Shown here in pieces: positions 17,065-24,838 of a DNA stretch of 64,000 nucleotides. The translations under genes were made by a program, and so were the position numbers. Position 1 is the stretch's first letter. Every line of letters begins with the position of its first letter. This DNA comes from an uncultured Clostridia bacterium. Its GTDB lineage: Bacteria; Bacillota; Clostridia; TANB77; CAG-508. The DNA lies in contig CAKOSX010000001.1 of NCBI GenBank assembly GCA_934119935.1, positions 434,001 to 498,000 of the forward strand, given 5' to 3'. Below the pieces are notes generated by a model. The model worked only from the letters and a program-made list of their open reading frames with translations. It was not told the DNA's origin and searched no databases.

Positions 17065-17094
17065 CTATCCACAGAGTTATCCACATTATCCACA
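17065..17094 (+). promoter_or_regulatory. Cluster of three DnaA-box-like sites
   Basis: CTATCCACA (17065-17073), TTATCCACA (17077-17085) and TTATCCACA (17086-17094) match the DnaA box on the same strand, two of them perfectly. Upstream (16922-17060) is a very A/T-rich stretch. No dnaA or dnaN gene is nearby. Confidence 0.6.
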
Positions 17095-17148
17095 GGGACA
17101 TCTAAAGCAAGAAAATTGAAAAATGAATAAACATAGTAAACATAAATA

Positions 17149-17185
17149 CACCCCGCTTGCCATATTTTTCTGGCAGGCGGGGGTG
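17149..17185 (-). terminator. Terminator of reverse-strand cassette
   Basis: CACCCCGCTTGCCA (17149-17162) pairs with TGGCAGGCGGGGGTG (17171-17185); it follows the stop of the gene at 17191. Confidence 0.75.
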
Positions 17186-17190
17186 ATGGT

Positions 17191-17559
17191 TTAAATGTCC
17201 ACAATTACAAAATTGCTGGACAGGCTTTCAACCGGGATAGCCAGTCTACAGTCAGTGTTGTAGACAATCTTACCGTCGGGGGAAGAGATAAACTTCCCAA
17301 ACATGTAAATTTTTCCGGCAGGAGTGGGAAACTGGGTAAAGTCCATGATGACTGAGTTAAACACGCTGATGGTGTTTAGCTTGGCATAAATATCGTCGAT
17401 GCTTTCGCCTTGTGCCTCATACAACATAAATGTCCTTGGCGGGCATAACAATGCATGTGCCGATACTTCGTCTGGCAGTTCTCTTACCGAAAATTTAAAT
17501 GCTGAGTCCGAGGTACCCGAATTGGGCTGCCTTGAAAATGCAATTAAAAACCGTTTCAT
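17191..17559 (-). CDS. Hypothetical protein in reverse-strand cassette
   Basis: I do not recognise this 122-residue protein. It begins MKRFLIAFSRQ after AAAGGATGG; a longer frame to 17598 lacks a site. It is soluble-looking, with alternating strand-like stretches (VRELPDEVSAHALL, MLYEAQGES, VIMDFTQFPTPAGKIYMFG, LSSNFVIVDI), and no signal peptide. Codon choice is clearly richer in G/C than in the housekeeping genes around it. It has its own promoter (TTGCAA-17-TATAAT) and a GC-rich terminator, and runs against the direction of nearly all other genes. The layout is shared with the cassettes at 6.1, 31.8, 43.2 and 54.7 kb. Confidence 0.6.
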   Translation of the reverse strand: MKRFLIAFSRQPNSGTSDSAFKFSVRELPDEVSAHALLCPPRTFMLYEAQGESIDDIYAKLNTISVFNSVIMDFTQFPTPAGKIYMFGKFISSPDGKIVYNTDCRLAIPVESLSSNFVIVDI

Positions 17560-17606
17560 AATACCATCCTTTCTATGTGCAATTGATAATTGAATCAATA
17601 TAATTT

Positions 17607-17635
17607 ATTATATCACTGATTTACATAAGTTGCAA
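17607..17635 (-). promoter_or_regulatory. Promoter of reverse-strand cassette at 17.2 kb
   Basis: On the minus strand: TTGCAA (17635-17630), 17 bases, TATAAT (17612-17607). It is divergent from, and nearly touching, the glyS promoter. Confidence 0.65.
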
Positions 17636-17644
17636 TATTTTGGA

Positions 17645-17673
17645 TTGACATACCTTATAATTAGTGATATTAT
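17645..17673 (+). promoter_or_regulatory. Sigma-A promoter of glycyl-tRNA synthetase
   Basis: TTGACA (17645-17650), 17-base spacer, TATTAT (17668-17673). The leader is only about 50 bases, so no T-box fits. Confidence 0.75.
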
Positions 17674-17729
17674 AATTAATGGCAAATGGCTATTTTAGCT
17701 AAATATAGTGAGATAAAGAGGATAGAAAT

Positions 17730-19112
17730 ATGATTGACAGTATGGAAAAAATGGTAGCACTTTGCAAGAACAGAGGATACATATATCCAGGCTCTGAAAT
17801 TTACGGAGGTCTTGCAAATACATGGGATTATGGTCCTTTAGGTGTAGAATTAAAAAATAATGTTAAAGCTGCATGGAGAAAGAAGTTTATTCAAGAGAAC
17901 AAATACAATGTTGGACTTGATGCAGCAATATTTATGAACCCAGAAACTTGGGTAGCAACAGGACACGTTGCAGGTTTTAGTGACCCATTAATTGACTGTA
18001 AAGAGTGCAAAACAAGACACAGAGCAGATAAGTTAATAGAAGAATGGGCTCATGAGAATGGAAAAGATTTAGTTGCAGATGGATGGACTGATGAGCAATT
18101 AGTAAATTATATAAATGACAACAAGATTCCTTGCCCAGATTGTGGAAAAACAAACTTTACTAATATAAGAAAGTTCAATCTGATGTTTAAAACATTTCAA
18201 GGAGTTACAGAAGATTCAACAGCACAAATTTATCTAAGACCGGAAACAGCACAAGGAATATTTGTAAACTTCAAAAATGTAATGAGAACAACAAGAAGAA
18301 AGCTTCCAATGGGAATTGGTCAAATTGGTAAGGCTTTCAGAAACGAAATTACACCTGGAAACTTTACATTTAGAACACGTGAGTTTGAGCAGATGGAACT
18401 TGAATTTTTCTGCAAACCAGGAACGGATTTAGATTGGTTCAAATTCTGGAAGGATTACTGCAAGAAATTCTTATTAGATTTAGGAATGGAAGAAAAAAAT
18501 ATCAGACTTCGTGACCACAGTCCAGAAGAGCTTGTATTCTACAGCAAAGCTACAACAGATATAGAGTTTGCATTCCCATTCGGATGGGGAGAATTATGGG
18601 GAATTGCTGATAGAACTGATTATGATTTATCAAGACACATGGAGCACTCAAAACAAGATTTATCATATCAAGATCCAGAGACAAACGAAAAATATATTCC
18701 ATATGTTATAGAGCCATCTTTAGGATGCGACAGAGTTGCTTTAGCATTCTTATGCAACGCATACGAAGAACAAGACTTAGGAGAAGGAGATTCAAGAGTT
18801 GTATTACACTTACATCCAGCACTTGCTCCATATAAAGTAGCTGTACTTCCTTTATCTAAAAAATTATCAGAAAAAGCACAAGAAGTATATGAAAACTTAT
18901 CAAAGAAATTCATGTGCGATTATGATGAGGCTGGAAGCATTGGAAAGAGATATAGAAGAGAAGACGAAATTGGTACACCATATTGTGTAACAATAGACTT
19001 CGATACATTAGAAGATAACAAGGTAACAATCAGAGACAGAGATACAATGGAACAAGTAAGGATTGATATTTCTGAAATAGAAAATTGGTTACAAGAAAAA
19101 ACAGAATTTTAA
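17730..19112 (+). CDS. glyS: Glycyl-tRNA synthetase, single-chain class II
   Basis: This 460-residue homodimer-type enzyme charges tRNA-Gly. Class II motifs: GYIYPGSEIYGGLANTWDYGPLG at the N-terminus; motif 2 around FRNEITPGNFTFRTREFEQMELEFF; motif 3 around the IEPSLGCDRVALAFL segment. The C-terminal anticodon-binding domain starts near LAPYKVAVLPLSK (about residue 365). An insert with CKECKTRH and CPDCGK pairs suggests a zinc site. Many bacteria use the two-subunit glyQ/glyS form; the single chain is typical of part of the Firmicutes, archaea and eukaryotes. Monocistronic with its own promoter and terminator. Confidence 0.95.
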   Translation: MIDSMEKMVALCKNRGYIYPGSEIYGGLANTWDYGPLGVELKNNVKAAWRKKFIQENKYNVGLDAAIFMNPETWVATGHVAGFSDPLIDCKECKTRHRADKLIEEWAHENGKDLVADGWTDEQLVNYINDNKIPCPDCGKTNFTNIRKFNLMFKTFQGVTEDSTAQIYLRPETAQGIFVNFKNVMRTTRRKLPMGIGQIGKAFRNEITPGNFTFRTREFEQMELEFFCKPGTDLDWFKFWKDYCKKFLLDLGMEEKNIRLRDHSPEELVFYSKATTDIEFAFPFGWGELWGIADRTDYDLSRHMEHSKQDLSYQDPETNEKYIPYVIEPSLGCDRVALAFLCNAYEEQDLGEGDSRVVLHLHPALAPYKVAVLPLSKKLSEKAQEVYENLSKKFMCDYDEAGSIGKRYRREDEIGTPYCVTIDFDTLEDNKVTIRDRDTMEQVRIDISEIENWLQEKTEF

Positions 19113-19134
19113 AATCATTCGACAAAATACGACA

Positions 19135-19175
19135 CAAGAGCAGAATCGAGAAATGACGTTCTGCTCTTGCTTTTT
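19135..19175 (+). terminator. Terminator of glycyl-tRNA synthetase gene
   Basis: CAAGAGCAGAA (19135-19145) pairs perfectly with TTCTGCTCTTG (19159-19169), then CTTTTTG. Confidence 0.85.
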
Positions 19176-19216
19176 GCCTTTATGGACTGCAATAAAAGTT
19201 AAAAGAATGTAGAATT

Positions 19217-19262
19217 TTGTCGAAACATTTTCCTTGACTTTTATATATTGCTGAAATATTAT
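19217..19262 (+). promoter_or_regulatory. Promoter with upstream Spo0A-box-like site
   Basis: TTGTCGAA (19217-19224), 9 bases, TTGACT (19234-19239), 17 bases, TATTAT (19257-19262). The same arrangement, including the 9-base gap, occurs at 27384-27429. A reversed TTCGACAA lies at 19118-19125. Confidence 0.6.
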
Positions 19263-19380
19263 TAACTTAATGGTTGAACTGAAAAATAAATATTAACTTA
19301 ATAAATTAATGGAGGTGAAAAAAGAAAATACTATTAAGAATAGCTACAGAAGAATATATAGGATTGGGAGGAACAGTAAA

Positions 19381-20004
19381 ATGAAAAATTTTTCTAAGAA
19401 TATTGCTATAGGGATATGTATATTATTTTTTGTATCAAGTATTGTATATGGAATATATGGAATTATAAAAACAAAAGAATACCTCAATTCGGATATTAAG
19501 GAACCAGATACAGCAAACGAAGTAGAAACAAGCTATATTGAAAAATATAATTTGAGCATGCAAGAAACTGCAAAATATATGGGAATTAGCTCATGGAGTA
19601 AAAATTACTTTATTCAAGTAGGAAAAATAAGTGCTGTAGGTGGCGTAATATTAGGAGTAATACTTGCAATAATTGAAAAATATAAAGGAAACAATAAAAA
19701 CAAATTTGTAACATTATTTATACAAATATGTATTATTTTCACGATTTTAAGTGTAATAATAAATGTTCTACTATTATGCTTAGCAAATGCAAAGGTTGGA
19801 AAAGAGGTTGAACCTGAAAATTATATTACCGAAATGGTAAAAATAAAAGAAGGAGACTTAATATCAAGAGCACACATGAGATATTTATCTAAGGCTAAGA
19901 TCACAGGAATGTACTTATGCGAAATTATAGCAGTACTATCAGTTATAATTGGTGCTTTAGTTCAAGTAATAAAATCAGAAAAAGTAAGTAAACAGAGAAA
20001 ATAA
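19381..20004 (+). CDS. Hypothetical membrane protein
   Basis: I do not recognise this 207-residue protein. It has four hydrophobic segments: about residues 8-28, 78-98, 110-135 and 180-200. An acidic/polar loop after the first contains SYIEKYNLSMQETAKYMGISSW, suggesting a membrane protein with a short extracytoplasmic or cytoplasmic loop. ATG 19381 is chosen for its GGGAGGA site; the frame is open up to an ATG at 19309, which begins inside a ribosome-binding-site-like GGAGGTG and would make a 231-residue product. The promoter carries a Spo0A-like box, so expression may follow sporulation or stationary-phase entry. Downstream lies a decayed gene and another membrane protein. Confidence 0.6.
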   Translation: MKNFSKNIAIGICILFFVSSIVYGIYGIIKTKEYLNSDIKEPDTANEVETSYIEKYNLSMQETAKYMGISSWSKNYFIQVGKISAVGGVILGVILAIIEKYKGNNKNKFVTLFIQICIIFTILSVIINVLLLCLANAKVGKEVEPENYITEMVKIKEGDLISRAHMRYLSKAKITGMYLCEIIAVLSVIIGALVQVIKSEKVSKQRK

Positions 20005-20031
20005 TAAACATTGAAATGGGGTAATTGAATA

Positions 20032-20310
20032 ATGAAGAAAGTGATTATTAGAAGTATGTATTACATATATGTTGCTTAGCATTATATTGAATGTGTACTA
20101 TTTGATTGACTTTAAGCAAAGAATAAATGAGATTCAATCAAGCAAAGGTAGCAAATATTCAAAAGCAATGGAATAGAGCTCAGTCTAGTTGAAAGATATA
20201 TCAATCTGACAAAATATTCAATTATTCCATATAGTGTTATATTTTTATTAATTTTCTCCATTACGAAAGCATTCCATGAAAAAAATATAACGAGGAGGAT
20301 AATACTATGA
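20032..20310 (+). pseudogene. Decayed small membrane-protein gene
   Basis: ATG at 20032 opens MKKVIIRSMYYIY and stops after 15 codons. Shifting frame continues LLSIILNVYYLIDFKQRI up to another stop near 20173, and then ERYINLTKYSIIPYSV and a hydrophobic FLLIFSITKAFHE segment up to 20310. The pieces read as one former membrane protein of about 90 residues with a frameshift and an in-frame stop. The last piece overlaps the next gene's start. Confidence 0.5.
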
Positions 20311-20942
20311 AAAAAGTAAAAAAAATATTTCTTATTATTTTAATTTTATTTATTATTTGTTTTTTATTTTATATTATTCGTAATTTTATAATATACTCAG
20401 GTATATATTCAAAAGTTAGTTTGTATTATAATACTAATAACGTTTATTATGAAAAATATTCAAGTGCAGAGCCAGAAAAAATTATTAAATATTCTAAATT
20501 AAATGATTTCGAGAAAATAGAAACAGTAAAAAATAATAGTATATATTTAATAAATTGGAGCGATTTCTCGAATAATGAATTTCTAGATATATTTGTCAAG
20601 GATAATGTTGTAGTTAACCGTGATAAAAAACCAGAAACTCATAATTTACCATTATTTGTAGTGCAGGAAGATAATTCATTTACAAACAAATTGTTAAAAT
20701 CTATGAGCACATTTATAACTACTGAAAAATTTGAAGAAAGTGATTGTTATGTTATATCACAATCGATGCAAAAGATTTGGATAGAAAAAGAGACAGGTTT
20801 AATTTTAAAAATTGAGCAAAAGACTAAAATTAATGATGAAGAAAAAATAGTAACTATAATATATAGTAATTGGAAGTTTGATGAATTAACGAATGAAGAT
20901 ATAAAAAAGCCAAATACGGACAATTATTTTATCAAGCAATAA
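20307..20942 (+). CDS. Hypothetical membrane-anchored extracytoplasmic protein
   Basis: I do not recognise this 211-residue protein. One strong N-terminal membrane anchor (about residues 5-32) is followed by a beta-rich soluble domain, Asn/Lys/Tyr-rich. Stretches such as SDCYVISQSMQKIWIEKETGLILKI followed by IIYSNWKFDEL recall beta-strands of LolA/outer-membrane-lipoprotein-sorting-like folds, common in small Clostridia exported proteins. That resemblance is weak. ATG follows CGAGGAGG. A perfect terminator ends the unit at about 21020. Confidence 0.55.
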   Translation: MKKVKKIFLIILILFIICFLFYIIRNFIIYSGIYSKVSLYYNTNNVYYEKYSSAEPEKIIKYSKLNDFEKIETVKNNSIYLINWSDFSNNEFLDIFVKDNVVVNRDKKPETHNLPLFVVQEDNSFTNKLLKSMSTFITTEKFEESDCYVISQSMQKIWIEKETGLILKIEQKTKINDEEKIVTIIYSNWKFDELTNEDIKKPNTDNYFIKQ

Positions 20943-20976
20943 TGAATATAAAGGTAATTGGCAAATAAATCTTTAA

Positions 20977-21021
20977 CAATTAACAAAGTATATAAAATAT
21001 TTTGTTAATTGTTTTTATTTT
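20977..21021 (+). terminator. Rho-independent terminator
   Basis: CAATTAACAAA (20977-20987) pairs with TTTGTTAATTG (21001-21011), then TTTTTATTTT. Confidence 0.85.
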
Positions 21022-21149
21022 GCTTTAGAATGCCGAGAAACAAAGTAAAATAAAAATTGCCTGTTATGCCAAATGCCAGAAACTTTAAAAAGAAAATGCG
21101 AATTCTTATTTCGGAATTGTTATTTATTGGAAATTATTTTGGAAAAATA

Positions 21150-21178
21150 TTGATTTTTTTGGAATTTTATGTTAGAAT
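21150..21178 (+). promoter_or_regulatory. Sigma-A-type promoter
   Basis: TTGATT (21150-21155), 17-base spacer, TAGAAT (21173-21178), upstream of the secreted protein at 21238. The rest of the 21021-21237 gap shows nothing I can name. Confidence 0.5.
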
Positions 21179-21237
21179 TTATAAGCACTGTCAAACAGAT
21201 AGCTGCAGAGAGAGTAGTATTTGAATAGGAGGCCTTT

Positions 21238-21735
21238 ATGAAAAATTTCAAGAAGATTTTTACAAGCATAATCTTAATGGTAGCATTATGCTTGACAACC
21301 GGTTTAACTGCTCTTGCAGCAGGAACAGAGAATTTTGCTGAAGCTACAATTAGTAGTGTGCAGAGTGCATCTGAAGAATCAGCAGAAACACTTCGGGTAA
21401 CACCGAGAAGCTATAGCACTGCTCATTATCATTGCAATGGCAATCCCAACGGTGGAGTTGTAGGAAACCTTGATATTAAGGCATATCCGTACTGGCGTAA
21501 TGATATGACAATCAGCGTTAGTGGTTTTTCGTCTGATACCGACATAAGGATTATTATCAAGAATGATAATAATAAAACTATCTTTGATACCTTTGATTCT
21601 TATGTTGGCTGTCTTAACACAAGTGGCTATTACAGCATTGATGTGAGCTTGCCAGCATCTAACATTTATCACATTACATGTGATATTTATGGGTCAAATG
21701 TAACAGCAGGAGATGTTTATTTCACAATCAAATAA
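21238..21735 (+). CDS. Small secreted protein of unknown function
   Basis: This 165-residue protein has a clear signal peptide (about residues 1-28; KKIFTSIILMVALCLTTG then ALAAG as cleavage region). The mature part is Ser/Thr/Asn-rich and beta-like (DMTISVSGFSSDTDIRIIIKND, YYSIDVSLPASNIYHITCD), with two cysteines (GCLN and ITCDI) that could form a disulfide. Fold unknown. It has its own promoter and strong terminator, and base composition richer in G/C than nearby genes. AGGAGG lies just before the ATG. No anchor motif is present, so it is probably released. Confidence 0.65.
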   Translation: MKNFKKIFTSIILMVALCLTTGLTALAAGTENFAEATISSVQSASEESAETLRVTPRSYSTAHYHCNGNPNGGVVGNLDIKAYPYWRNDMTISVSGFSSDTDIRIIIKNDNNKTIFDTFDSYVGCLNTSGYYSIDVSLPASNIYHITCDIYGSNVTAGDVYFTIK

Positions 21736-21770
21736 ACTATAAGTAACTGTCGGTGATTACTGCTCTCTCG

Positions 21771-21803
21771 GTTGCGTTCAAATATTTTGAACGCAACTTT
21801 TTT
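21771..21803 (+). terminator. Rho-independent terminator
   Basis: GTTGCGTTCAAA (21771-21782) pairs perfectly with TTTGAACGCAAC (21786-21797), then six T. Confidence 0.9.
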
Positions 21804-21828
21804 AATTTTAGAGACTATTGAAAAATAA

Positions 21829-21863
21829 AATGTGTAATATTTTATTACAAAATATTACACATT
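21829..21863 (+). repeat. Perfect 15-bp palindrome upstream of tdk
   Basis: AATGTGTAATATTTT (21829-21843) and its exact inverted repeat (21849-21863) around ATTAC. It could be a hairpin or an operator; no T-run follows. Confidence 0.6.
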
Positions 21864-21893
21864 ATTACAAATTAATAATTTTAATAAAAACAC

Positions 21894-21922
21894 TTGATTA
21901 ATCTTCCAATTACATATATAGT
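21894..21922 (+). promoter_or_regulatory. Promoter of tdk
   Basis: TTGATT (21894-21899), 17-base spacer, TATAGT (21917-21922); the gene starts at 21975. Confidence 0.5.
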
Positions 21923-21974
21923 ATTCATCAGAAAAAATATAAATTAAATTTACATAAACGGAGGAGTAACAGCA

Positions 21975-22529
21975 ATGGGAATTATTAACGTTTATACAGG
22001 ACCAATGAAATGTGGAAAGAGCCAAAAGATTTTTAATGAATTAAAAAGACAGTTGATTGCCGGAAAAAATATTAAGGTGTTTAAACCATTATTAGATAAT
22101 AGGGCTGGAGACGCTGTGATTTCAACAAGAGCTGGTAATTCTATAAACGCTATAAATATTCAAAATATAGCAGAACTTGAAAATTATGATGCAGATTCAT
22201 ATTTTATTGATGAATTTCAATTTTTGAAAGGTGATATTCAAACAATAGATAAAATGGCTTCTGAGGGAAAGAAATTTTATATAGCAGGGCTTAATCTTAC
22301 ATCAGAGAAAAAAACATTTGGAAAAATGGGAGACCTAATGTGTATTGCTGATAATATAGAAATGATGACATCTATTTGTGAGGTATGCAAGAGTGAAGAA
22401 GCTGTATTTACGTATTACAAGGGACAAAAAAATACGGATATTATGGTTGGAGATGCCGAATATATACCAGTTTGCAGAGAATGTTATGAAAAGTTAATGC
22501 ATCATATGCCATTTGAAATTGCACAATAG
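21975..22529 (+). CDS. tdk: Thymidine kinase
   Basis: This 184-residue type II thymidine kinase phosphorylates thymidine for dTMP salvage. It has the Walker A motif GPMKCGKS near residue 10, Walker B FIDEFQFL, the lasso/substrate region around GLNLTSEKKTFG, and two zinc pairs (CEVC, CREC) near the C-terminus. GGAGGAG lies before the ATG. The next gene is dCMP deaminase, which supplies dUMP for dTMP, so the two serve the same pool. They are separated by a hairpin element. Confidence 0.93.
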   Translation: MGIINVYTGPMKCGKSQKIFNELKRQLIAGKNIKVFKPLLDNRAGDAVISTRAGNSINAINIQNIAELENYDADSYFIDEFQFLKGDIQTIDKMASEGKKFYIAGLNLTSEKKTFGKMGDLMCIADNIEMMTSICEVCKSEEAVFTYYKGQKNTDIMVGDAEYIPVCRECYEKLMHHMPFEIAQ

Positions 22530-22574
22530 GTTTTGAAAAACAAGAACAACTTTTGGTGGGTGAATAATAGTTAT

Positions 22575-22690
22575 TTACAAAACAATTTAATTTTCAAAAA
22601 TAAGGTCAAGCTCGCCTTTTGAGGAGTCCGAAGGAGCTCCGACCAAGAGCGCCGTACCGAAATTTTTGTAAAATTAGAATTGTTTTGTAA
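22575..22690 (+). repeat. Long-armed hairpin element, copy 1
   Basis: Outer arms: 22575-22587 pairs perfectly with 22678-22690, continued by 22588-22601 with 22662-22676 (one bulge). Core: GCTC (22610-22613)/GAGC (22647-22650), internal loop GCCTTTTGA and GACCAA, GGAG (22623-22626)/CTCC (22637-22640), TCC/GGA with a GAA loop and a bulged G. Copies 2-5 share the core. It lies between tdk and the dCMP deaminase gene. It may be a structured RNA or a small mobile element. Confidence 0.8.
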
Positions 22691-22748
22691 TCTAATTTTT
22701 AGGTGTGACCAAATAAAAAATTTATCGTTTATATATATGGAGGATGAA

Positions 22749-23249
22749 ATGGAAAATAAAAAGAGAAGTAATTATATTAGCTGGGATGAATATTTTATGG
22801 CAATTGCCAAATTGTCTGCAATGAGAAGCAAGGATCCATCAACACAAGTTGGTGCATGTATTGTCGGAGCAGATAATAGAATTTTGTCGATTGGATACAA
22901 TGGAACTCCAAATGGGTTCGATGATGATGAGTTCCCATGGAACAGAGAGGGAAACAATTTAGATACGAAATATCCATATGTATGCCATGCGGAAATGAAT
23001 GCAATCTTGAACTATAGAGGAAGCAGAAAAGATTTAGAAGGTGCTAAGATTTATGTGGATTTGTTTCCATGCAATGAATGCGCTAAAATGATAATACAGT
23101 CTGGAATAAAAGAAGTAATATATTTATCTGATAAATATGCAAACTCTGACAATAATATTGCATCTAGAAAACTATTAGATACTTGTAAAGTAAGCTATAA
23201 AAAAATGCAAGTAACAGAAAACATGAAAAATATTGAAATTAAGCTATAA
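22749..23249 (+). CDS. Deoxycytidylate (dCMP) deaminase
   Basis: This 166-residue enzyme of the ComEB/dCMP deaminase family converts dCMP to dUMP. Zinc and catalytic motifs are CHAEMNAI (His ligand and catalytic Glu) and PCNECAK (two Cys ligands). The N-terminal region SWDEYFMAIAKLSAMRSKDPSTQVGACIV is typical. ATG 22749 is preferred because TGGAGGATG sits just before it; upstream in-frame codons back to 22680 run through the end of the hairpin element. It probably works with the adjacent thymidine kinase in dTTP supply. Confidence 0.93.
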   Translation: MENKKRSNYISWDEYFMAIAKLSAMRSKDPSTQVGACIVGADNRILSIGYNGTPNGFDDDEFPWNREGNNLDTKYPYVCHAEMNAILNYRGSRKDLEGAKIYVDLFPCNECAKMIIQSGIKEVIYLSDKYANSDNNIASRKLLDTCKVSYKKMQVTENMKNIEIKL

Positions 23250-23314
23250 TAATTAAAGCAGCCTCCAATTCACATTACTTATACTTTAAAATGTTATAAT
23301 TAAAATGGAAAATA

Positions 23315-23343
23315 TTGCCATCAACAGGAAGATGTGATATAAT
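23315..23343 (+). promoter_or_regulatory. Sigma-A-type promoter
   Basis: TTGCCA (23315-23320), 17-base spacer, TATAAT (23338-23343), upstream of the glycosyltransferase at 23387. Confidence 0.65.
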
Positions 23344-23386
23344 TACGAAAGTAAAATAAAACAAGAAGGAGCTGTATTAATAATAT

Positions 23387-24658
23387 ATGAAAGAAAAGGC
23401 ACAATTTGGAATTGGATTTGTGTCAGGCAGACCTAATGTTTGCGCTGTTATAAATAATACATATAAACAATTATTGAGTCAAACGAAGAAGTTTGGCAAA
23501 GACGTTGAATTAACAATCTTTATACTGTACGATTTAACATATCAAAAGGAAACACGAGAGAGCGATTTTTATAATCTGCTACCTGAAGTGCGCAAGAATA
23601 TAAAAATAATTCACATAACTCCTAATTTAATTGAAGAAGAAAAGGCAGATTTAGTGAATCAAAATATTGCAACAGTTGATGAAGCAAATCTGTTTTTTGG
23701 CTATGGTTATGCAAAGGCGAGAAACACAATACTTTACAATGCTGTAATTAATGGGATTGACTATTTGCTATATTGGGATGATGATGAGTACCCAGTTGCA
23801 TGTATTAAGAATAGTAAAAACGAGACTGTGAAATGGAAGTTACAAAACAATATATTGGAGCATCTAAAAAATATAGAAGATGCAGATGTTACATTTGGGC
23901 ATAGATGTGGTTATAATTCACCACTTCCATACATGGAATTAAAGAATCCGTTTCATGAACGCAAAATAAAGGCTTTTATAGAAGCTGTGAAAAATGAATT
24001 TATGACTTGGGAAGATGTAAAAAGCTATTTGTCAAAAAATGATGGAATAGCTTATGCTGACGAGGAATTAATAAAAAACAAGCCTGTGAGTGAAATTAAA
24101 ATTCAAGGTAAGCACAAGCGTATTTTAGGTTCGCCATTATGCCTAAATTTGAGGCATTTAGACAAAATTCCTGCGTTCTATAATCCAGAAGGTGCAAGGG
24201 GAGAAGATGCATTCTTTTCACTATTATTGAACGAAAATAAGGTAATAAGCGTGCCAGTATATCATTTTCATGATCCATTCATAAAATTCAATAACGTATT
24301 AGAAGGAAAATATCCTAAAAAGATAGACAAAACAAAGTCGAGCGATAAGAGTGTAGAACAAAGATTTTATAAGGTCGCAAGAGGCTGGATAAAATATAGA
24401 CCGTTATATTTATATGCAACTGACAAAAAAAATTACGAAAAAGAGATCAAAAAAACGATAAAAAACCTAAAAAAAGGCATTCCAGCAATGAATAAAATGT
24501 TTAAGGACAAGGACTTTAGCATAATGCTAGAAGATTTAGAAAAATATGATTCAAATGTAAAACAGGATTATGAAGATTTTCAACATGTACAAGTTGTTTG
24601 GAGAAAAATAAAAAATGCAGTTACCGAAAAAGATAAAAAACTTGTAATTGCACAATAA
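23387..24658 (+). CDS. GT-A-type glycosyltransferase-like protein
   Basis: This 423-residue cytoplasmic protein shows a nucleotide-sugar-binding start (GIGFVSGRPNVCAVINNTYKQLL), an acidic metal-binding cluster YWDDDEYPV (about residues 131-139), and GARGEDAFFSLLL followed by VPVYHFHDP, which resemble acceptor/catalytic segments of GT2-type enzymes. No membrane segments are present. The C-terminal 100 residues are helical and Lys-rich. It probably modifies a cell-surface glycan or a protein, together with the GT8-like gene downstream (24839). Family placement is by motif only. GAAGGAGC precedes the ATG at a longish spacing. Confidence 0.65.
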   Translation: MKEKAQFGIGFVSGRPNVCAVINNTYKQLLSQTKKFGKDVELTIFILYDLTYQKETRESDFYNLLPEVRKNIKIIHITPNLIEEEKADLVNQNIATVDEANLFFGYGYAKARNTILYNAVINGIDYLLYWDDDEYPVACIKNSKNETVKWKLQNNILEHLKNIEDADVTFGHRCGYNSPLPYMELKNPFHERKIKAFIEAVKNEFMTWEDVKSYLSKNDGIAYADEELIKNKPVSEIKIQGKHKRILGSPLCLNLRHLDKIPAFYNPEGARGEDAFFSLLLNENKVISVPVYHFHDPFIKFNNVLEGKYPKKIDKTKSSDKSVEQRFYKVARGWIKYRPLYLYATDKKNYEKEIKKTIKNLKKGIPAMNKMFKDKDFSIMLEDLEKYDSNVKQDYEDFQHVQVVWRKIKNAVTEKDKKLVIAQ

Positions 24659-24670
24659 ATATTACATAAC

Positions 24671-24779
24671 AAACCGATTTTAATTTTTCAAAAATTTCGG
24701 TATGGCGCTCTTGGTCGGAGCTCCTTCGGACTCCTCAAAAGGCGAGCTTGACCTTATTTTTGAAAATTAAAATCGGTTT
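24671..24779 (-). repeat. Long-armed hairpin element, copy 2
   Basis: Reverse-strand copy. Outer arms 24671-24687 and 24763-24779 are a perfect 17-bp inverted repeat, extended by CAAAAAT/ATTTTTG. The core is nearly identical to copy 1 (GCTC...GGAG-TCC-GAA-GGA-G-CTCC-GACCAA-GAGC), and so are the inner 12 or so bases of the arms. The distal arm sequence is different yet still palindromic. Confidence 0.8.
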
Positions 24780-24838
24780 ATTATATATAAAATTGACCAG
24801 ATATAAAATGTTAATAGAAAGGAATTAATGTAAGAAAT

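Noticed and set aside
17065..17094. Chromosomal origin oriC
   Set aside because: DnaA boxes are present, but there is no dnaA, dnaN, rpmH or gidA nearby and only three boxes; kept as a DnaA-box cluster only.
17560..17729. T-box leader before the glycyl-tRNA synthetase gene
   Set aside because: The leader is only about 50 bases and contains no T-box sequence or antiterminator.
22575..22690. Hairpin element as a hammerhead or other known self-cleaving ribozyme
   Set aside because: The CUGAUGA and GAAA hammerhead cores are absent, and I could not match twister, pistol or hatchet signatures by eye.
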